Shown here: positions 45,598 to 56,306 of the stretch, one piece after another
Layout of the letters: the number at the start of each line of letters is the position of its first letter
How positions within the stretch are numbered: position 1 is the first letter of the stretch
DNA from: JL08 sp963765555
GTDB lineage: Bacteria > Pseudomonadota > Alphaproteobacteria > Rhodobacterales > Rhodobacteraceae
Assembly: GCA_963765555.1 (NCBI GenBank)
Contig: CAVXWX010000006.1
Span: 1 to 64,000 of the forward strand
DNA: 64,000 nt
Reading direction: 5' to 3'
Made by a program: the position numbers and the translations under genes
Notes under the pieces: model-generated
The model's database searches: none
The model's input: only the letters and a program-made list of their open reading frames with translations
Told to the model about the DNA's origin: nothing

Positions 45598-46163
45598 TCA
45601 CCAGACAGATCGCATTGCGCTTAGCAATGCGTGGTGCATCGACCCTGCCGAAGATCGCGGCCCGATAACGGACAGATGTTTGCCTGCGTCACGACAGACC
45701 AGAAAACACCCCAGATGTTCGATGACGGTGCGCGTTGCGGTATTTGTCTCCATCGCGGCCACGTTGACGTTGCACACCCGTTCGAAAACGGGAACAATGC
45801 CATCGCCGTCCAGATCAAAACGGCACCAGCCATCCGTTTGTTCTGTCACACTTGCCGCCCCGCCCACGCCGATTTGACCTGCGCGGCAAGGTTTTCAAAC
45901 CGGTCATACGGGGCTTCTATCATCCATTGATCCGGTCCGGTCCAGAACGCTGTCAGGTCTTTGCGAACGTGCACGCGCCCCACATCGGGTGCGGCGACGC
46001 CCAGGAGCTTTTTCAACGCCGTCTTGCACGTGCTGTCCTGCCCCAAACGCGCGGCGACCGAGGCAAAGGCCCAATCGGGCTGTTCGCTCAGCGTAACGGG
46101 GCCCACCTGATCGACACGCGCGGCGCTGCCCCCAAGGGCGGTGATTGCTATCAGATCATGCAC
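45598..46163 (-). CDS. soxG: Sarcosine oxidase gamma subunit SoxG, frameshifted
   Basis: The small non-catalytic subunit of heterotetrameric sarcosine oxidase. The first frame (from GTG 46163) includes ALGGSAARVDQVGPVTLSEQ, then LGVAAPDVGRVHVRKDLTAF and WTGPDQWMIEAPYDRFENLA. After one shift near 45860 the second gives SVTEQTDGWCRFDLDGDGIV PVFERVCNVN, then TVIEHLGCFLVCRD up to the stop at 45598. Both halves match SoxG in order. The start overlaps the end of soxA. Confidence 0.85.
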
Positions 46164-49112
46164 GAAGCCGGTCCCCCTCTGGATCGATGAAATGGGCGCT
46201 GACCACTTCCAGATCGACATTCAGCCCTGTCAGCGGGCTGACCGCCTCGATCACTTCGCCCTTGCGCGCAGCACCGTTCTTTAAAAACCCAAGCCCGATG
46301 GAACTGCCCAGATGCGGCGAATACGCGGCAGAGGTGATATAGCCCTGATCATTGGCGGCATTCACCTCTTGCCCCTTGGTCATAAGATGCGCCCCCGCCA
46401 GCACACGCTGTGATTGATCCACGGGTTGCAGGCCGACCAGCACAAGCGCGTCGGGTTCGTTCAACCCTTCGCGCTGTGACAGCACCGATCCGATACTGTC
46501 CTTGGCCTTGGATACCATGCGCCCCATGCCAAGGTTCAGCGCCGTTGTCGTGCCATTCAACTCGTTGCCCGTAACATGGCCCTTTTCGATCCGCATCACA
46601 CCCAACGCTTCGGTTCCGTAAGGCACCACATCAAATTCCTCGCCCGCCGCCATCAGCTTGCGGATCATCGCATCGCCATAACGTGTGGGTACCGCAATTT
46701 CATAGGCCAGTTCGCCCGAAAACGAGATGCGGAACAACCGCGCCCGCAGCCCGCCGCACACGGTGATTTCCCCGCAGGCCATGAACGGAAACGCATCGTT
46801 GGACAAATCAAATTCGGGGTCCACCACCTTTTGCAGCAGCTTGCGCGCATTCGGCCCCGCGACCGCATATTGCGCCCAGGCTTCGGTGGTTGAAATCAGT
46901 TGCACGTCCAGATCGGGAAACAGACACTGGCGCACGAATTCCATATGCCGGTACACACCCACCGCATTGGCCGTGGTGGTGGTGACAACAAAATGATCCT
47001 CGGCCAGCCGCGCGGCGGTGCCATCATCCATCGCAATCCCGTCTTCGCGCAGCATCAACCCATAGCGGGTTTTGCCCACCGCCAGTTTCGCGAACCCGTT
47101 GGCATAGACCTTGTTCAGAAAGGCGGCGGCATCGCTGCCCTGCACATCGATCTTGCCCAAGGTGGTCACGTCGCAGATCCCGACGCTTTTGCGGGTGGCC
47201 AGCACCTCGCGGTCGACGCTTTGACGCCATTCGGTTTCACCGGCTTTGGGATACCATTGCGCGCGCAGCCACATCCCGACCTCGACAAAAACGGCGCCCT
47301 GTTCCTCTGCCCATTGTGGCTGGGCGTTTTGCGCACCGGGCGGAAATCGCGGCCCACTGACCGCCCGCCCAGAACCCCCATCGACACAGGCGTATAGGGG
47401 GGGCGGAAAATGGTTGTGCCGGTCTGCGGGATCGTCTGGCCGGTCAGTTCGGCCATGATCGCAAGGCCACCCATATTCGACGTTTTGCCCTGATCGGTTG
47501 CCATGCCCAGCGTGGTATAGCGTTTCAGGTGTTCGACAGAACGGTAGTTTTCCTGATGCGCCAGTTTCACATCCTTGACCGTCACATCGTTCTGCTGGTC
47601 CAGCCACGCGCGCCCCTTGCCGCCTGTCACGTGCCAGAACGGCGACAGGGACACAGGCGCATCCTCGGCCTTGGGGGCGGGCAGGGCGCGCGCGCTTATC
47701 CCGATGTCACGCAATGCGGCAGCGGCGGCTTTTGATGCGGTACTTAATGCGGCGTGGGTGCTGAAATCGCCCCTTGCAGCCCCTGCAACGCTTAACCCTG
47801 CGGGGCCATCGGCGCCCGGAACAAAGGCGGCGATATCTTCGCGCCATTGCGGGCGACCGCGCTGGTGGCAGGTCAGCCCGACATTCGGGTTCCATCCGCC
47901 CGACACGCCCAATGCGCCACATTCAATGATGCGCGTCTCGCCCGATGCCAGCCGTACCTCGACAAAGCGTAACCCCAGCCGTCCTTTGGTATCGATCACC
48001 TGCGCGCCGGCCAGCAGTTCGCAATCGGCCACACGCGGGGCATCGGCGCGGGTGTCGATCACCGCGGCCACGGCGACGCCCTTGGCCATCAGGTCCACGG
48101 CGGTGCGGTGCCCGTCATCATTGTTGGTGAACACGGCAACCTTGTGCGCAGGCGTGGCCGCCCAGCGGTTGGCATAGGCGCGCATGGCCCCTGCCAGCAT
48201 GATGCCGGGCCGGTCGTTGTTTTCAAATGCGATGGGGCGTTCGATCGCGCCAGCACATAACAGCGCCCGTTTCGAGGTGATCCGCCAGAAAATCTGGCGC
48301 GGCTTGCCGGGGGCGGGTTGCGAAACATGATCACTGACCCGTTCCACCGCGCCGTAAACGCCGTGATCAAAGGCCCCGATCACGGTTGTCCGCACCATCA
48401 ACCGCACATTCGCCATGGCGGCCAGTTCCGCAATGCACCCTGCCGCCCAATCCGCACCGGATTGCCCGCCCACCTCAAGTGTTTCGGCGTTCAGCCGCCC
48501 GCCAAAGGCAAAATCCTCATCCGCCAGAATGACCTGCGCCCCGGCACGGCCTGCTGTCAGTGCGGCAGACAATCCGGCAGGCCCGGCACCGATGATCAAA
48601 AGATCGCAATGCAGAAAGCCTTTGTCATAGGCGTCGGGATCAGGCTCTTGCGACGCCGTGCCCAAACCGGCGGCGCGGCGAATGATCGGTTCGTACAGTT
48701 TTTCCCAGAACGCGGCGGGCCACATGAAGGTCTTGTAGTAAAACCCCGCCGTCAGAAAAGTGCTGAACCGGTCATTGATCGACATTGCATCGAATGTCAG
48801 CGACGGCCAGCGGTTCTGGCTTTTGGCCACCAGACCGTCAAACAGTTCGGCCGTTGTGGCGCGGGTATTGGGTTCCTGGCGCGCGCCGCTGCGCAGTTCG
48901 ACCAGCGCATTGGGTTCTTCCGATCCCGCCGACAGAACGCCGCGCGGGCGGTGGTATTTGAACGACCGCCCCATCAGCCGCACATCATTGGCCAGCAACG
49001 CCGAGGCCAGCGTATCCCCGCCATATCCCTGATAGGACCGGCCATCAAAGGTAAAGGTCAGTGGTCTGGACCGGTCAATCTGCCCGCCTGCAAGCCTGTT
49101 TGCCTGTGTCAT
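46156..49112 (-). CDS. soxA: Sarcosine oxidase alpha subunit SoxA, frameshifted
   Basis: The large subunit (about 985 residues) that binds NAD and folate and transfers the methyl carbon to tetrahydrofolate. The N-terminal [2Fe-2S]-fold-like domain (LTFTFDGRSYQGYGGDTLAS) precedes a Rossmann region (LLIIGAGPAGLSAALTAGRA). A single shift near 47330 joins it to the C-terminal GcvT-like aminomethyltransferase part (WAEEQGAVFVEVGMW, then DVTTLGKIDVQGSDAAAFL, then LRARLFRISFSGELAYEIAV). The start is ATG 49112, overlapping the soxD stop by four bases. It produces 5,10-methylene-THF from the sarcosine methyl group. Confidence 0.92.
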
Positions 49113-49396
49113 GTGCTGCGCCCCCGTGCGCGGGCCACATCGCGGGCCAGTTCCACCTTGGTAATCTCGTGCGTCAGGGTGTTGCGTGTCACGACCAGCC
49201 AGCTGCGATCGCCCTGTTCGTGAAACCACAATTCGCGGTGATCCCCTGCGGGGTTGTCGCGCAGGTACTGGTATTCATAAAACGCGTGTGCGGCATCTTC
49301 GGCCTGCCCATCAGGGCGGTCGATCAGGGAGGCATCCCCCAGATAGGTAAATTCCTGTGCATCGCGCGGGCCAAGAAGCGGGTGATTGATGATCAT
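49109..49396 (-). CDS. soxD: Sarcosine oxidase delta subunit SoxD, without zinc cysteines
   Basis: 95 residues. GPRDAQEFTYLGDASLI and the later YLRDNPAGDHRELWFHEQGD align with SoxD. The usual zinc ligands of SoxD (a CPxC pair at the N-terminus and Cys in the GC after His) are replaced: the N-terminus reads MIINHPLLGPRD and the later site reads FHEQGDRSW, keeping only the His. It may therefore fold without zinc. It lies 19 bp after soxB and overlaps soxA by ATGA. Confidence 0.88.
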   Translation of the reverse strand: MIINHPLLGPRDAQEFTYLGDASLIDRPDGQAEDAAHAFYEYQYLRDNPAGDHRELWFHEQGDRSWLVVTRNTLTHEITKVELARDVARARGRST

Positions 49397-49415
49397 GTGT
49401 CCGTTCCCTTGCGCA

Positions 49416-50667
49416 TCAATGCAGGTTGGGCTGTGCGCCCATGCCTTTTTCGTCGATCATCCGGCCCTTTTCGAACCGGTCAAACCGATAGGCCGTGGCG
49501 ACGGGGTGCGGTGCATCCTTTGCCAGCAGATGCGCAAAACACCAGCCGGACGCCGGTGTGGCCTTGAACCCGCCATAACACCAGCCGCCGTTGAAATAGA
49601 GCCCGTCAATATGGGTGCGATCGATAATCGGTGATCCGTCCATCGACATGTCCATGATCCCGCCCCACATCCGCAGCAGACGCACCCGCCCCAGCATCGG
49701 AAACAGCGCCATACCGCTTTCCACCACGTCTTCGACGACGGGCAGGTTGCCGCGCTGGGCATAGGAATTGTAGCCGTCGATATCGCCGCCAAACACCAGC
49801 CCGCCCTTGTCGGACTGGCTGCAATAGAAATGCCCCGCGCCAAAGGTGACGACGCCGGGCATCAGCGGTTTCAACCCTTCGGACACAAAGGCCTGCAAGA
49901 CATGGCTTTCGATCGGCAGGCGCATGCCCGCCTTGGCCATCAGCCGCCCCGATGATCCCGCCACCGCGCACCCGACCTTGGCCGCGCCGATAAACCCGCG
50001 CGATGTTTCCACGCCCTTGCACACGCCGTTTTCAATGCGGAAACCGGTGACTTCGCAATTCTGGATGATGTCGACGCCACGGCTGTCGGCACCGCGCGCA
50101 TAGCCCCACGCGACCGCATCATGGCGCACCGTGCCGCCCCGATGCTGCGCCAGACCGCCCTTGATCGGGAAGCGCGCATTGTCGAAATTCATGAACGGAT
50201 AACGCGCGCGGATTTGCGCAACACTCAGCAATTCGGCGTCCGCCCCGTTCAGCAGCATCCCGTTGCCGCGCCGGATAAACGCATCACGCTGCGCATCGGT
50301 GTGGATCAGGTTCAGGATGCCGCGCTGGCTGATCATGGCGTTGAAATTGAAATCCTGTTCCAGCCCTTCCCACAGTTTCAGCGAAAATTCGTAAAACGGT
50401 TCGTTCCCGTCCAGCAGATAGTTTGACCGGATGATCGTGGTGTTGCGCCCCACATTGCCGCCGCCGATCCATCCCTTTTCCAGCACCGCGATGCGCTTGC
50501 CGCCGAATTGCTTGGCCAGATAATAGGCGGTGGCCAGCCCATGCCCGCCGCCGCCGATGATAATGATATCATAGGATTTTTGCGGCGCGGGGTCGCGCCA
50601 CGCCGGGTGTCCAGCCCTTGTGGCCGGTCAGCGCCTCTTTGATCACCTTGAAGCCGGAATAACGCAT
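49416..50667 (-). CDS. soxB: Sarcosine oxidase beta subunit SoxB, frameshifted
   Basis: The catalytic flavin subunit (about 417 residues) that oxidises sarcosine. The start ATG 50667 has an AAAGGAGG ribosome site; the first residues are MRYSGFKVIKEALTGHKGW. One extra C near 50610 breaks the frame. Next comes the FAD motif IIIGGGGHGLATAYYLAKQF, then a segment with RHDAVAWGYARGA near the covalent FMN site, then GWCYGGFKATPASGW at the C-terminus. It is the first gene of the soxB-D-A-G operon, the canonical order. Confidence 0.92.
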
Positions 50668-51309
50668 GCGGGGCCTCCTTTGGGCAGCACTGTTGCAACA
50701 GACCGGCACCTCTGCCCTGCCGGAAACGGACATGCATCATAAGAATAGCGACAAAATACCGGATTTCTTGGAAAATCGTGCGGTTGGTGGTGGCTATGGC
50801 GCAAACGGCCCTGCGGGCGGGTCGCGATGCGTCAGCACCATTCTGTCGGGAATGCCGCGAAAGCCGAAGGTGGCCACCGGTTGAGGGTCACCCCTCTCGC
50901 GCGAGAACTGGCGTTGAAGGTTATGACGAGTCTCGGGCCATGGGTGGGGGAGCAATGGATTAAAGATGTTGTTTGAGGCCTCTAGCGGGGGAAATGGCGC
51001 TGCGATTCTAATCTCTGTCAAGTTTTTTGGGGGGCTGGTCTGGGAAAAGTTTATTTTTTGAAACGTATAGGGTTTCACGGTATTCGAACAACGGTTTTGA
51101 AGCACACTTGCGGAAAGCTACTCTCCGCGTTTCTCGCCGCGCCCGACCGCCCCGATGGGCGGGCGGCGTCTTCGACGCCCGGGGGCTGTCGCCTTCTACG
51201 GCCCATATGATCCACTGGATCAAATGCACGAGACGTGCCTCCGACCCGCGGTCGGGCGCTGAGGGTATGCAAAAATCGCCAGTTCCAAGTCTACTCTTGC
51301 TCGGCATCA
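50668..51309. other. Gap upstream of soxB without a recognised gene
   Basis: No convincing gene on either strand. It must contain the soxB promoter. A short plus-strand frame at 50733-50884 ends with a basic tail but has no recognisable homology. The stretch at 51100-51270 is GC-rich with self-complementary segments. The right part grades into the DUF4145 relic. Confidence 0.4.
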
Positions 51310-52050
51310 GGCTTTGGCAGTTCCCTTAGAGCTTGCTTTTCTTCGGCTACTAACTGAGCGCGGCAAAGCTGTGCTTTTGGTTTTGCCGGCACATACCATC
51401 GTCAAAAAGCTCACAACCAATCAATTAGGATTTGTGCTTCTTCTGGTTACTGGAATGATGCATCAATTTCTTTTTCCATATGAGCGCCGATGTTGCCCAA
51501 GCTTCGTACATGGTGCAGGCTTTCAATGCTATCTTCAGACACGCCTTTGTGCCAACACCAGCTTCTGCCAGTTGCCAATAAAGATTATCAATTTCCCCGA
51601 ACAGATTTGGCTCTTTCAGTGCCTGCCAAATCCATCGAATTCATTCCCTGCAAGCAGCGCCTAGCGAGTTTTTGCTGAAGCCTTTTCGCTCACAGTCCCA
51701 AACTTTTGCAGGCAATCCAATAGTCATTCGCGCAAGAAGCCAAACGGTAATATGAGTCAGGTTAAGACTTTGCTGACTACAGGCAAAAGTCTGCGATGAA
51801 AAAGCTCATTATCGTTAATGGTCAGCGTAAGCCAACTAAATCCATCAGGTAGATGTGTCCTGAGCAATCTGACTATCACTGTAGTTCGTTCACAAGCATC
51901 ATTCACGCAAACACACGTCCAGCTACACAAGCCAATTTCCTTCAAGTCCGGATTCAACGAGATCTGTCTATGCTGAAAACAAACTTTGGTTCGGTCAGAC
52001 TGAGGTACATTGCAATGTGGGCAAGTCCAAAATCGCGTTTGTCCGGCCAC
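51310..52050 (-). pseudogene. DUF4145-domain protein, broken
   Basis: The N-terminal 97 residues from GTG 52050 carry a zinc ribbon (FWTCPHCNVPQSD and a later CSWTCVCVNDAC), as in DUF4145 proteins. Further left on the same strand, pieces in other frames match the rest of the domain: an ARRCLQGM segment, an NLFGEIDNLYWQLAEAG segment and LGNIGAHMEKEID followed by PEEAQILIDWL. Several frameshifts and stops separate them. The patch has visibly lower G+C than its surroundings. DUF4145 often occurs in restriction and abortive-infection proteins. It starts 4 bp downstream of ettA. Confidence 0.62.
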
Positions 52051-52054
52051 TTCC

Positions 52055-53710
52055 CTATCTCACGAACTTCTTGTGCTTCAACCGCTTCGGTTCAAGTGCA
52101 TCCGCGCCCAGTCGGCGCTTTTTATCTTCCTCGTAATCCTCGAAATTGCCCTCGAACCATTCCACATGGGCATCGCCTTCGAACGCCAGAATATGCGTGC
52201 AGATGCGGTCCAGAAAGAAGCGGTCGTGTGAAATCACCACGGCGCAGCCGGCGAAATCGACAAGCGCGTCTTCCAGTGCGCGCAGGGTTTCGACGTCAAG
52301 ATCGTTGGTCGGTTCGTCAAGCAGCAGGACGTTGCCGCCCTCTTTCAGCAGGCGCGCCATGTGGACGCGGTTGCGTTCACCACCCGAAAGCTGGCCAACC
52401 TTTTTCTGCTGGTCGCCGCCCTTGAAGTTGAACGACGAACAATAGGCCCGCGAATTGACCTGTGCATCGCCCAGTTCGATAATTTCCGCGCCGCCGGTGA
52501 TGGCCTGCCACACGGTATCGTCCGCCTTGAGATCATCGCGCGACTGGTCGACATAAGACAGATCAACCGTATCGCCGTATTCGATCGTGCCCGCATCGGG
52601 TTTTTCCTGACCGGTCAGCATCTTGAACAGCGTGGATTTACCCGCGCCGTTGGGGCCGATCACGCCGACAATGCCACCGGGGGGCAGCGAAAAATCAAGC
52701 CCTTCGATCAACTGCTTGTCGCCCATATGTTTGGACAGCCCGTTCACCTCGATCACCTTGCTGCCCAGACGCGGGCCATTGGGGATGACGATCTGGGCGC
52801 GGCTCAGCTTTTCGCGCTCGGACTGTTCGGCCAGATCGTTATAGGCGTTGATCCGCGCCTTGGATTTGGCCTGACGGGCCTTGGCGCCCTGACGCATCCA
52901 TTCCAGTTCGCGTTCCAGCGTTTTCTGTTTGGATTTGTCCTCGCGCGCTTCCTGTTCCAGCCGTTTGGCCTTTTGTTCCAGCCACGCAGAGTAATTGCCT
53001 TCGTAGGGAATGCCGCGGCCGCGATCCAGTTCCAGAATCCAGCCGGTGATGTCATCCAGAAAGTACCGGTCGTGGGTGACGATCAGAATGGTGCCTTTGT
53101 AATCCATCAGATGTTGTTGCAGCCACGCGATGGTTTCCGCGTCCAAATGGTTGGTCGGTTCGTCAAGCAGCAGCATATCGGGCGCTTCCAGCAACAGCTT
53201 GCACAGCGCGACGCGGCGTTTTTCACCGCCCGACAGGGTGGCAATGTCGGCCTCGTCCGGCGGGCAGCGCAGTGCTTCCATGCTGACATCGATCTGGCTG
53301 TCCAGATCCCACAGGTTTTCGGCGTCGATCTTGTCCTGCAATTGCGCCATTTCGTCGGCGGTTTCGTCGGAATAATTCATCGCCAGTTCGTTATAACGAT
53401 CCAGAATGGCCTTTTTGTCGGCCACGCCCAGCATCACGTTGCCGCGCACATCAAGGCTTTCGTCCAGTTGCGGTTCCTGCGGCAGATACCCCACATGCGC
53501 GCCTTTGGCGGCCCATGCCTCTCCGGTGAAATCCTTGTCGAGACCGGCCATGATCCGCATCAGGGTCGATTTGCCCGACCCGTTAACGCCGACAACACCG
53601 ATTTTCACACCGGGCAGAAACGACAGGTGGATGTTCTCAAAGCATTTTTTGCCACCGGGATAGGCTTTGGACACCCCTTCCATGTGATAGACGTATTGAT
53701 AGGCGGCCAT
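52055..53710 (-). CDS. ettA: Energy-dependent translational throttle protein EttA (ABC-F)
   Basis: 551 residues. Two ABC domains carry Walker A motifs VGVNGSGKSTLMRIMAG and IGPNGAGKSTLFKMLTG and signatures LSGGEKRRVALCKLL and LSGGERNRVHMARLL. A linker rich in charged residues (about 245-330) and an arm insertion are typical of EttA. It binds the ribosomal E site and gates translation according to energy state. The ATG 53710 (MAAYQYVYHMEGVSKAYPGG) is chosen because it matches the family start; a longer frame exists. No frameshift is seen. Confidence 0.93.
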   Translation of the reverse strand: MAAYQYVYHMEGVSKAYPGGKKCFENIHLSFLPGVKIGVVGVNGSGKSTLMRIMAGLDKDFTGEAWAAKGAHVGYLPQEPQLDESLDVRGNVMLGVADKKAILDRYNELAMNYSDETADEMAQLQDKIDAENLWDLDSQIDVSMEALRCPPDEADIATLSGGEKRRVALCKLLLEAPDMLLLDEPTNHLDAETIAWLQQHLMDYKGTILIVTHDRYFLDDITGWILELDRGRGIPYEGNYSAWLEQKAKRLEQEAREDKSKQKTLERELEWMRQGAKARQAKSKARINAYNDLAEQSEREKLSRAQIVIPNGPRLGSKVIEVNGLSKHMGDKQLIEGLDFSLPPGGIVGVIGPNGAGKSTLFKMLTGQEKPDAGTIEYGDTVDLSYVDQSRDDLKADDTVWQAITGGAEIIELGDAQVNSRAYCSSFNFKGGDQQKKVGQLSGGERNRVHMARLLKEGGNVLLLDEPTNDLDVETLRALEDALVDFAGCAVVISHDRFFLDRICTHILAFEGDAHVEWFEGNFEDYEEDKKRRLGADALEPKRLKHKKFVR

Positions 53711-53803
53711 GTGTATGCTCCTTGGACAAATCCTGTTCAGATGGCTAGATAGCGATGCAAGGCACAAGGGGCAATGCAGGCGATGATCAGCCTGATAAAA
53801 TTG

Positions 53804-53817
53804 ACCTGTGAACAGGT
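53804..53817. promoter_or_regulatory. 14-bp palindrome upstream of ettA
   Basis: ACCTGT-GA-ACAGGT is a perfect palindrome 94 bp upstream of the ettA start, in the divergent gap before the stress-protein gene. A further ACCTGT occurs at 53865. The binding protein is unknown. The gap 53711-54233 contains no gene that I recognise. Confidence 0.4.
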
Positions 53818-54122
53818 GCGGGTGAAGCGGTTGAACCGGCCGGGCGACCCGTCATGGCGCCGCCACCTGTTTCAAAACCATTGACCGAATTCTATTTTTG
53901 CATAATTTGTGGGCAGAACGGATCGTTTGTGCCACCTTTTTGGGTGGAATGTGGTTGCGGGCTCCGCGCCACGCAGGACTTTTATTTTCGGAAAATACGA
54001 CTGAATGATGGCGAATTGCTGGTTATTTTGCCTGTATTTAGCTAAAAATTCAGTCGAATTGCCTGACCCACGCCGACACATCGGGCGATAACACTTTTGC
54101 CAAACTGTTACACTGCATCACG

Positions 54123-54160
54123 GGTTGTCTGAGCTTTGACAACCTGTCGTTCCGGTTGTC
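54123..54160 (+). repeat. GGTTGTC repeat cluster upstream of the stress-protein gene
   Basis: GGTTGTC at 54123-54129 pairs with GACAACC at 54138-54144 (8-nt spacer), and GGTTGTC occurs again at 54154-54160. The cluster lies 74-111 bp upstream of the uspA ATG and could be an operator or a leader structure. No known consensus is claimed. Confidence 0.45.
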
Positions 54161-54233
54161 GGCGTTTTGCCGATCCGGACGCAAACAGGCGGGAGTCAAT
54201 CAATCCCGCATAAAAACAGGAGAGGGACTTCTC

Positions 54234-54674
54234 ATGTCGAAAACAACACTCGTGGTCGGGCTTGATGGCTCGCCCGCAGGGGAAAAGGCGCTGGCGTTTG
54301 CCAAACGGCAGGCCAAGCAGATGGGCGATTGCACGATAGCATTGTGCTACGTGATCGAATGGTCGCCGTTTACATTCCAGACACCAGAGGAAAACGAACA
54401 ACGTCACAAGCGCCGCGAAGAGGAATTGAAACTGGCGCATGACCGCGTGCTGGACCCGGCTTTGGCGTCGCTGAAAAAGGACGGCCATACCGCAACGGGA
54501 ACAGTGCGGCACGGCGATGCTGCCGAAATTCTGGACAGTTTCGCCAAAGAACTGGGTGCGGAACAGATCATCGTGGGCCGCGTCGGCGCCCGGGGTCTGA
54601 AAGACCGCATGTTCGGCAGTGTCAGCGGGCGTCTTGTCGCAAGTGCGGCAGTTCCCGTCACGATTATCCCCTGA
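54234..54674 (+). CDS. Universal stress protein UspA family
   Basis: 146 residues, a single Usp domain. The strand-loop start is TTLVVGLDGSPAGEKALAFA. The ATP-binding motif G-x2-G-x9-G-S is intact in GRVGARGLKDRMFGSVS, so this is an ATP-binding Usp. The C-terminus is VASAAVPVTIIP. An AGGAGAG ribosome site lies upstream. It is followed 11 bp later by the symporter gene on the same strand. A role in stress or low-energy survival is inferred from the family. Confidence 0.9.
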   Translation: MSKTTLVVGLDGSPAGEKALAFAKRQAKQMGDCTIALCYVIEWSPFTFQTPEENEQRHKRREEELKLAHDRVLDPALASLKKDGHTATGTVRHGDAAEILDSFAKELGAEQIIVGRVGARGLKDRMFGSVSGRLVASAAVPVTIIP

Positions 54675-54685
54675 GAGGATTTCAC

Positions 54686-56232
54686 ATGAAATATTCAATT
54701 CCATCGCTTGCCACTGCGGCAGCCCTGCTTCCCGGGGCGACGCTGGCACAGGACGCAGCAGGTTTCGATGCGCGCGTGAACGAAGTGTTCGCAAATTCGA
54801 CAGGCTGGTTCGTCAATCTGATCTTTGCGCCTTTACCGGGTACGTCCTTTCCCTGGATCGTGCTGTGGCTGGTCGTTGGCGCAACGGTCTTTACCATTTA
54901 CTTCGGCTTCATCCAGTTGCGTGCGTTTTCCCATGCGATCAGCCTTGTAAAGGGCGACTATTCCGATCCCAACGACGCAGGCGAGGTCAGCCACTTTCAG
55001 GCGCTGGCAACGGCGCTTTCGGGCACTGTCGGTCTGGGTAACATCGCCGGTGTTGCGGTGGCCGTCGGTATCGGCGGGCCGGGGGCGACGTTCTGGATGA
55101 TCCTTGCGGGTCTTATGGGTATGGCGTCCAAGTTCACCGAATGTACGTTGGGTGTGAAATACCGAAATGAATACCCTGACGGCACGGTTTCGGGTGGTCC
55201 CATGTATTACATGACCAAAGGCTTTGACGAACGCGGCTATCCGCGGCGGCAAGATCATGGCCGTGTTGTTTGCGATCTTCTGTATCGGCGGGCGCATTTG
55301 GCGGCGGCAACATGTTCCAGGCCAATCAGGCGCATGCGCAAATCTCGGGCATCGTGGGCGACTATCCGGGCTGGATCACCGGCATCGTCTTTGCGGTTGT
55401 CGTGTTCGCCGTGATCGTCGGCGGGATCAAATCCATCGCGCGCGTGACTGAAAAGGTCGTTCCCTTTATGGGGCTGCTTTATGTCGGCACGGCGCTTGTG
55501 ATCCTGTTGATGAACTATGACATGATCGGCTGGGCCTTTGGCCAGATATTTGCCGGTGCATTTACCGGTCTTGGGGTCGCAGGCGGTTTCGTCGGCGCAT
55601 TGATCCAGGGTTTCAAGCGGGCGGCGTTCTCGAACGAAGCTGGCGTTGGCTCTGCAGCTATTGCCCACTCGGCCGTGCGGACAAAAGAACCGATCACCGA
55701 AGGTGTTGTTTCCTTGTTGGAGCCGTTCATCGATACGGTTGTGATCTGCACAATGACAGCGCTGGTCATCACCATTTCCGGGGTTCAGATGATCGATCCG
55801 GAAACAGGCCTGTTTATTCTGGGCGATGACGGCAAGATCATGACAGAAGGTGGCGTTCAGGGCGTGCAGCTGACATCGGCAGCCTTTGCCAGCGGACTAA
55901 GCTGGTTCCCCTATGTGCTTGCCATCGCAGTTGTGTTGTTCGCCTTCTCGACCATGATTTCTTGGTCATATTACGGGTTGAAGGCGTGGACCTATCTGTT
56001 CGGCGAAGGCAAGACAAATGAACTGATCTTCAAGTTGCTGTTCTGCTTCTTCGTCGTGGTTGGTGCGGCTGCCCAATTGGGCGCGGTCATCGATTTCTCG
56101 GATGCGATGATCTTTGCCATGGCGGTTGTGAACATCACCGCGCTGTATCTGCTGATGCCGATCGTCAAGCGCGAGATGAACAGCTATTTCGATCGTCTGA
56201 AAAGCGGAGAGATCAAGCGCCACAAGGCCTGA
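54686..56232 (+). CDS. Alanine/glycine:cation symporter (AGCS family), frameshifted
   Basis: About 515 residues; a sodium- or proton-coupled alanine/glycine uptake protein of the inner membrane. The N-terminus has a signal-like segment (SLATAAALLPGATLAQDAAG), then the family signature TVGLGNIAGVAVAVGIGGPG and GPMYYMTKG. Two one-base shifts near 55243 and 55290 (an extra C in CC and an extra G in GGG) break the frame. The frame then continues with FGGGNMFQANQAH, FKRAAFSNEAGVGSAAIAHS and STMISWSYYGLKAWTYLFGE. The stop at 56230 precedes a terminator. Confidence 0.9.
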
Positions 56233-56276
56233 GGCCATGCGTTTTGATTGACAATTGATGCTAGGCATCCTTCAAC

Positions 56277-56306
56277 GGCCCCTGACACAGTGTCGGGGGC
56301 CGTTTT
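56277..56306 (+). terminator. Rho-independent terminator after the symporter
   Basis: GGCCCCTGACA (56277-56287) pairs with TGTCGGGGGCC (56291-56301) through an 11-bp stem with one T-G wobble and a 3-nt loop, followed by GTTTT. It lies 44 bp after the symporter stop. The proposed nadD TTG start begins at the end of this element. Confidence 0.78.

Noticed and set aside
45552..45598. ATCCTCGC/GCGAGGAT inverted repeat between soxG and eamA as a terminator
   Set aside because: The loop is 31 nt and there is no T-run, so it is kept only as a note.
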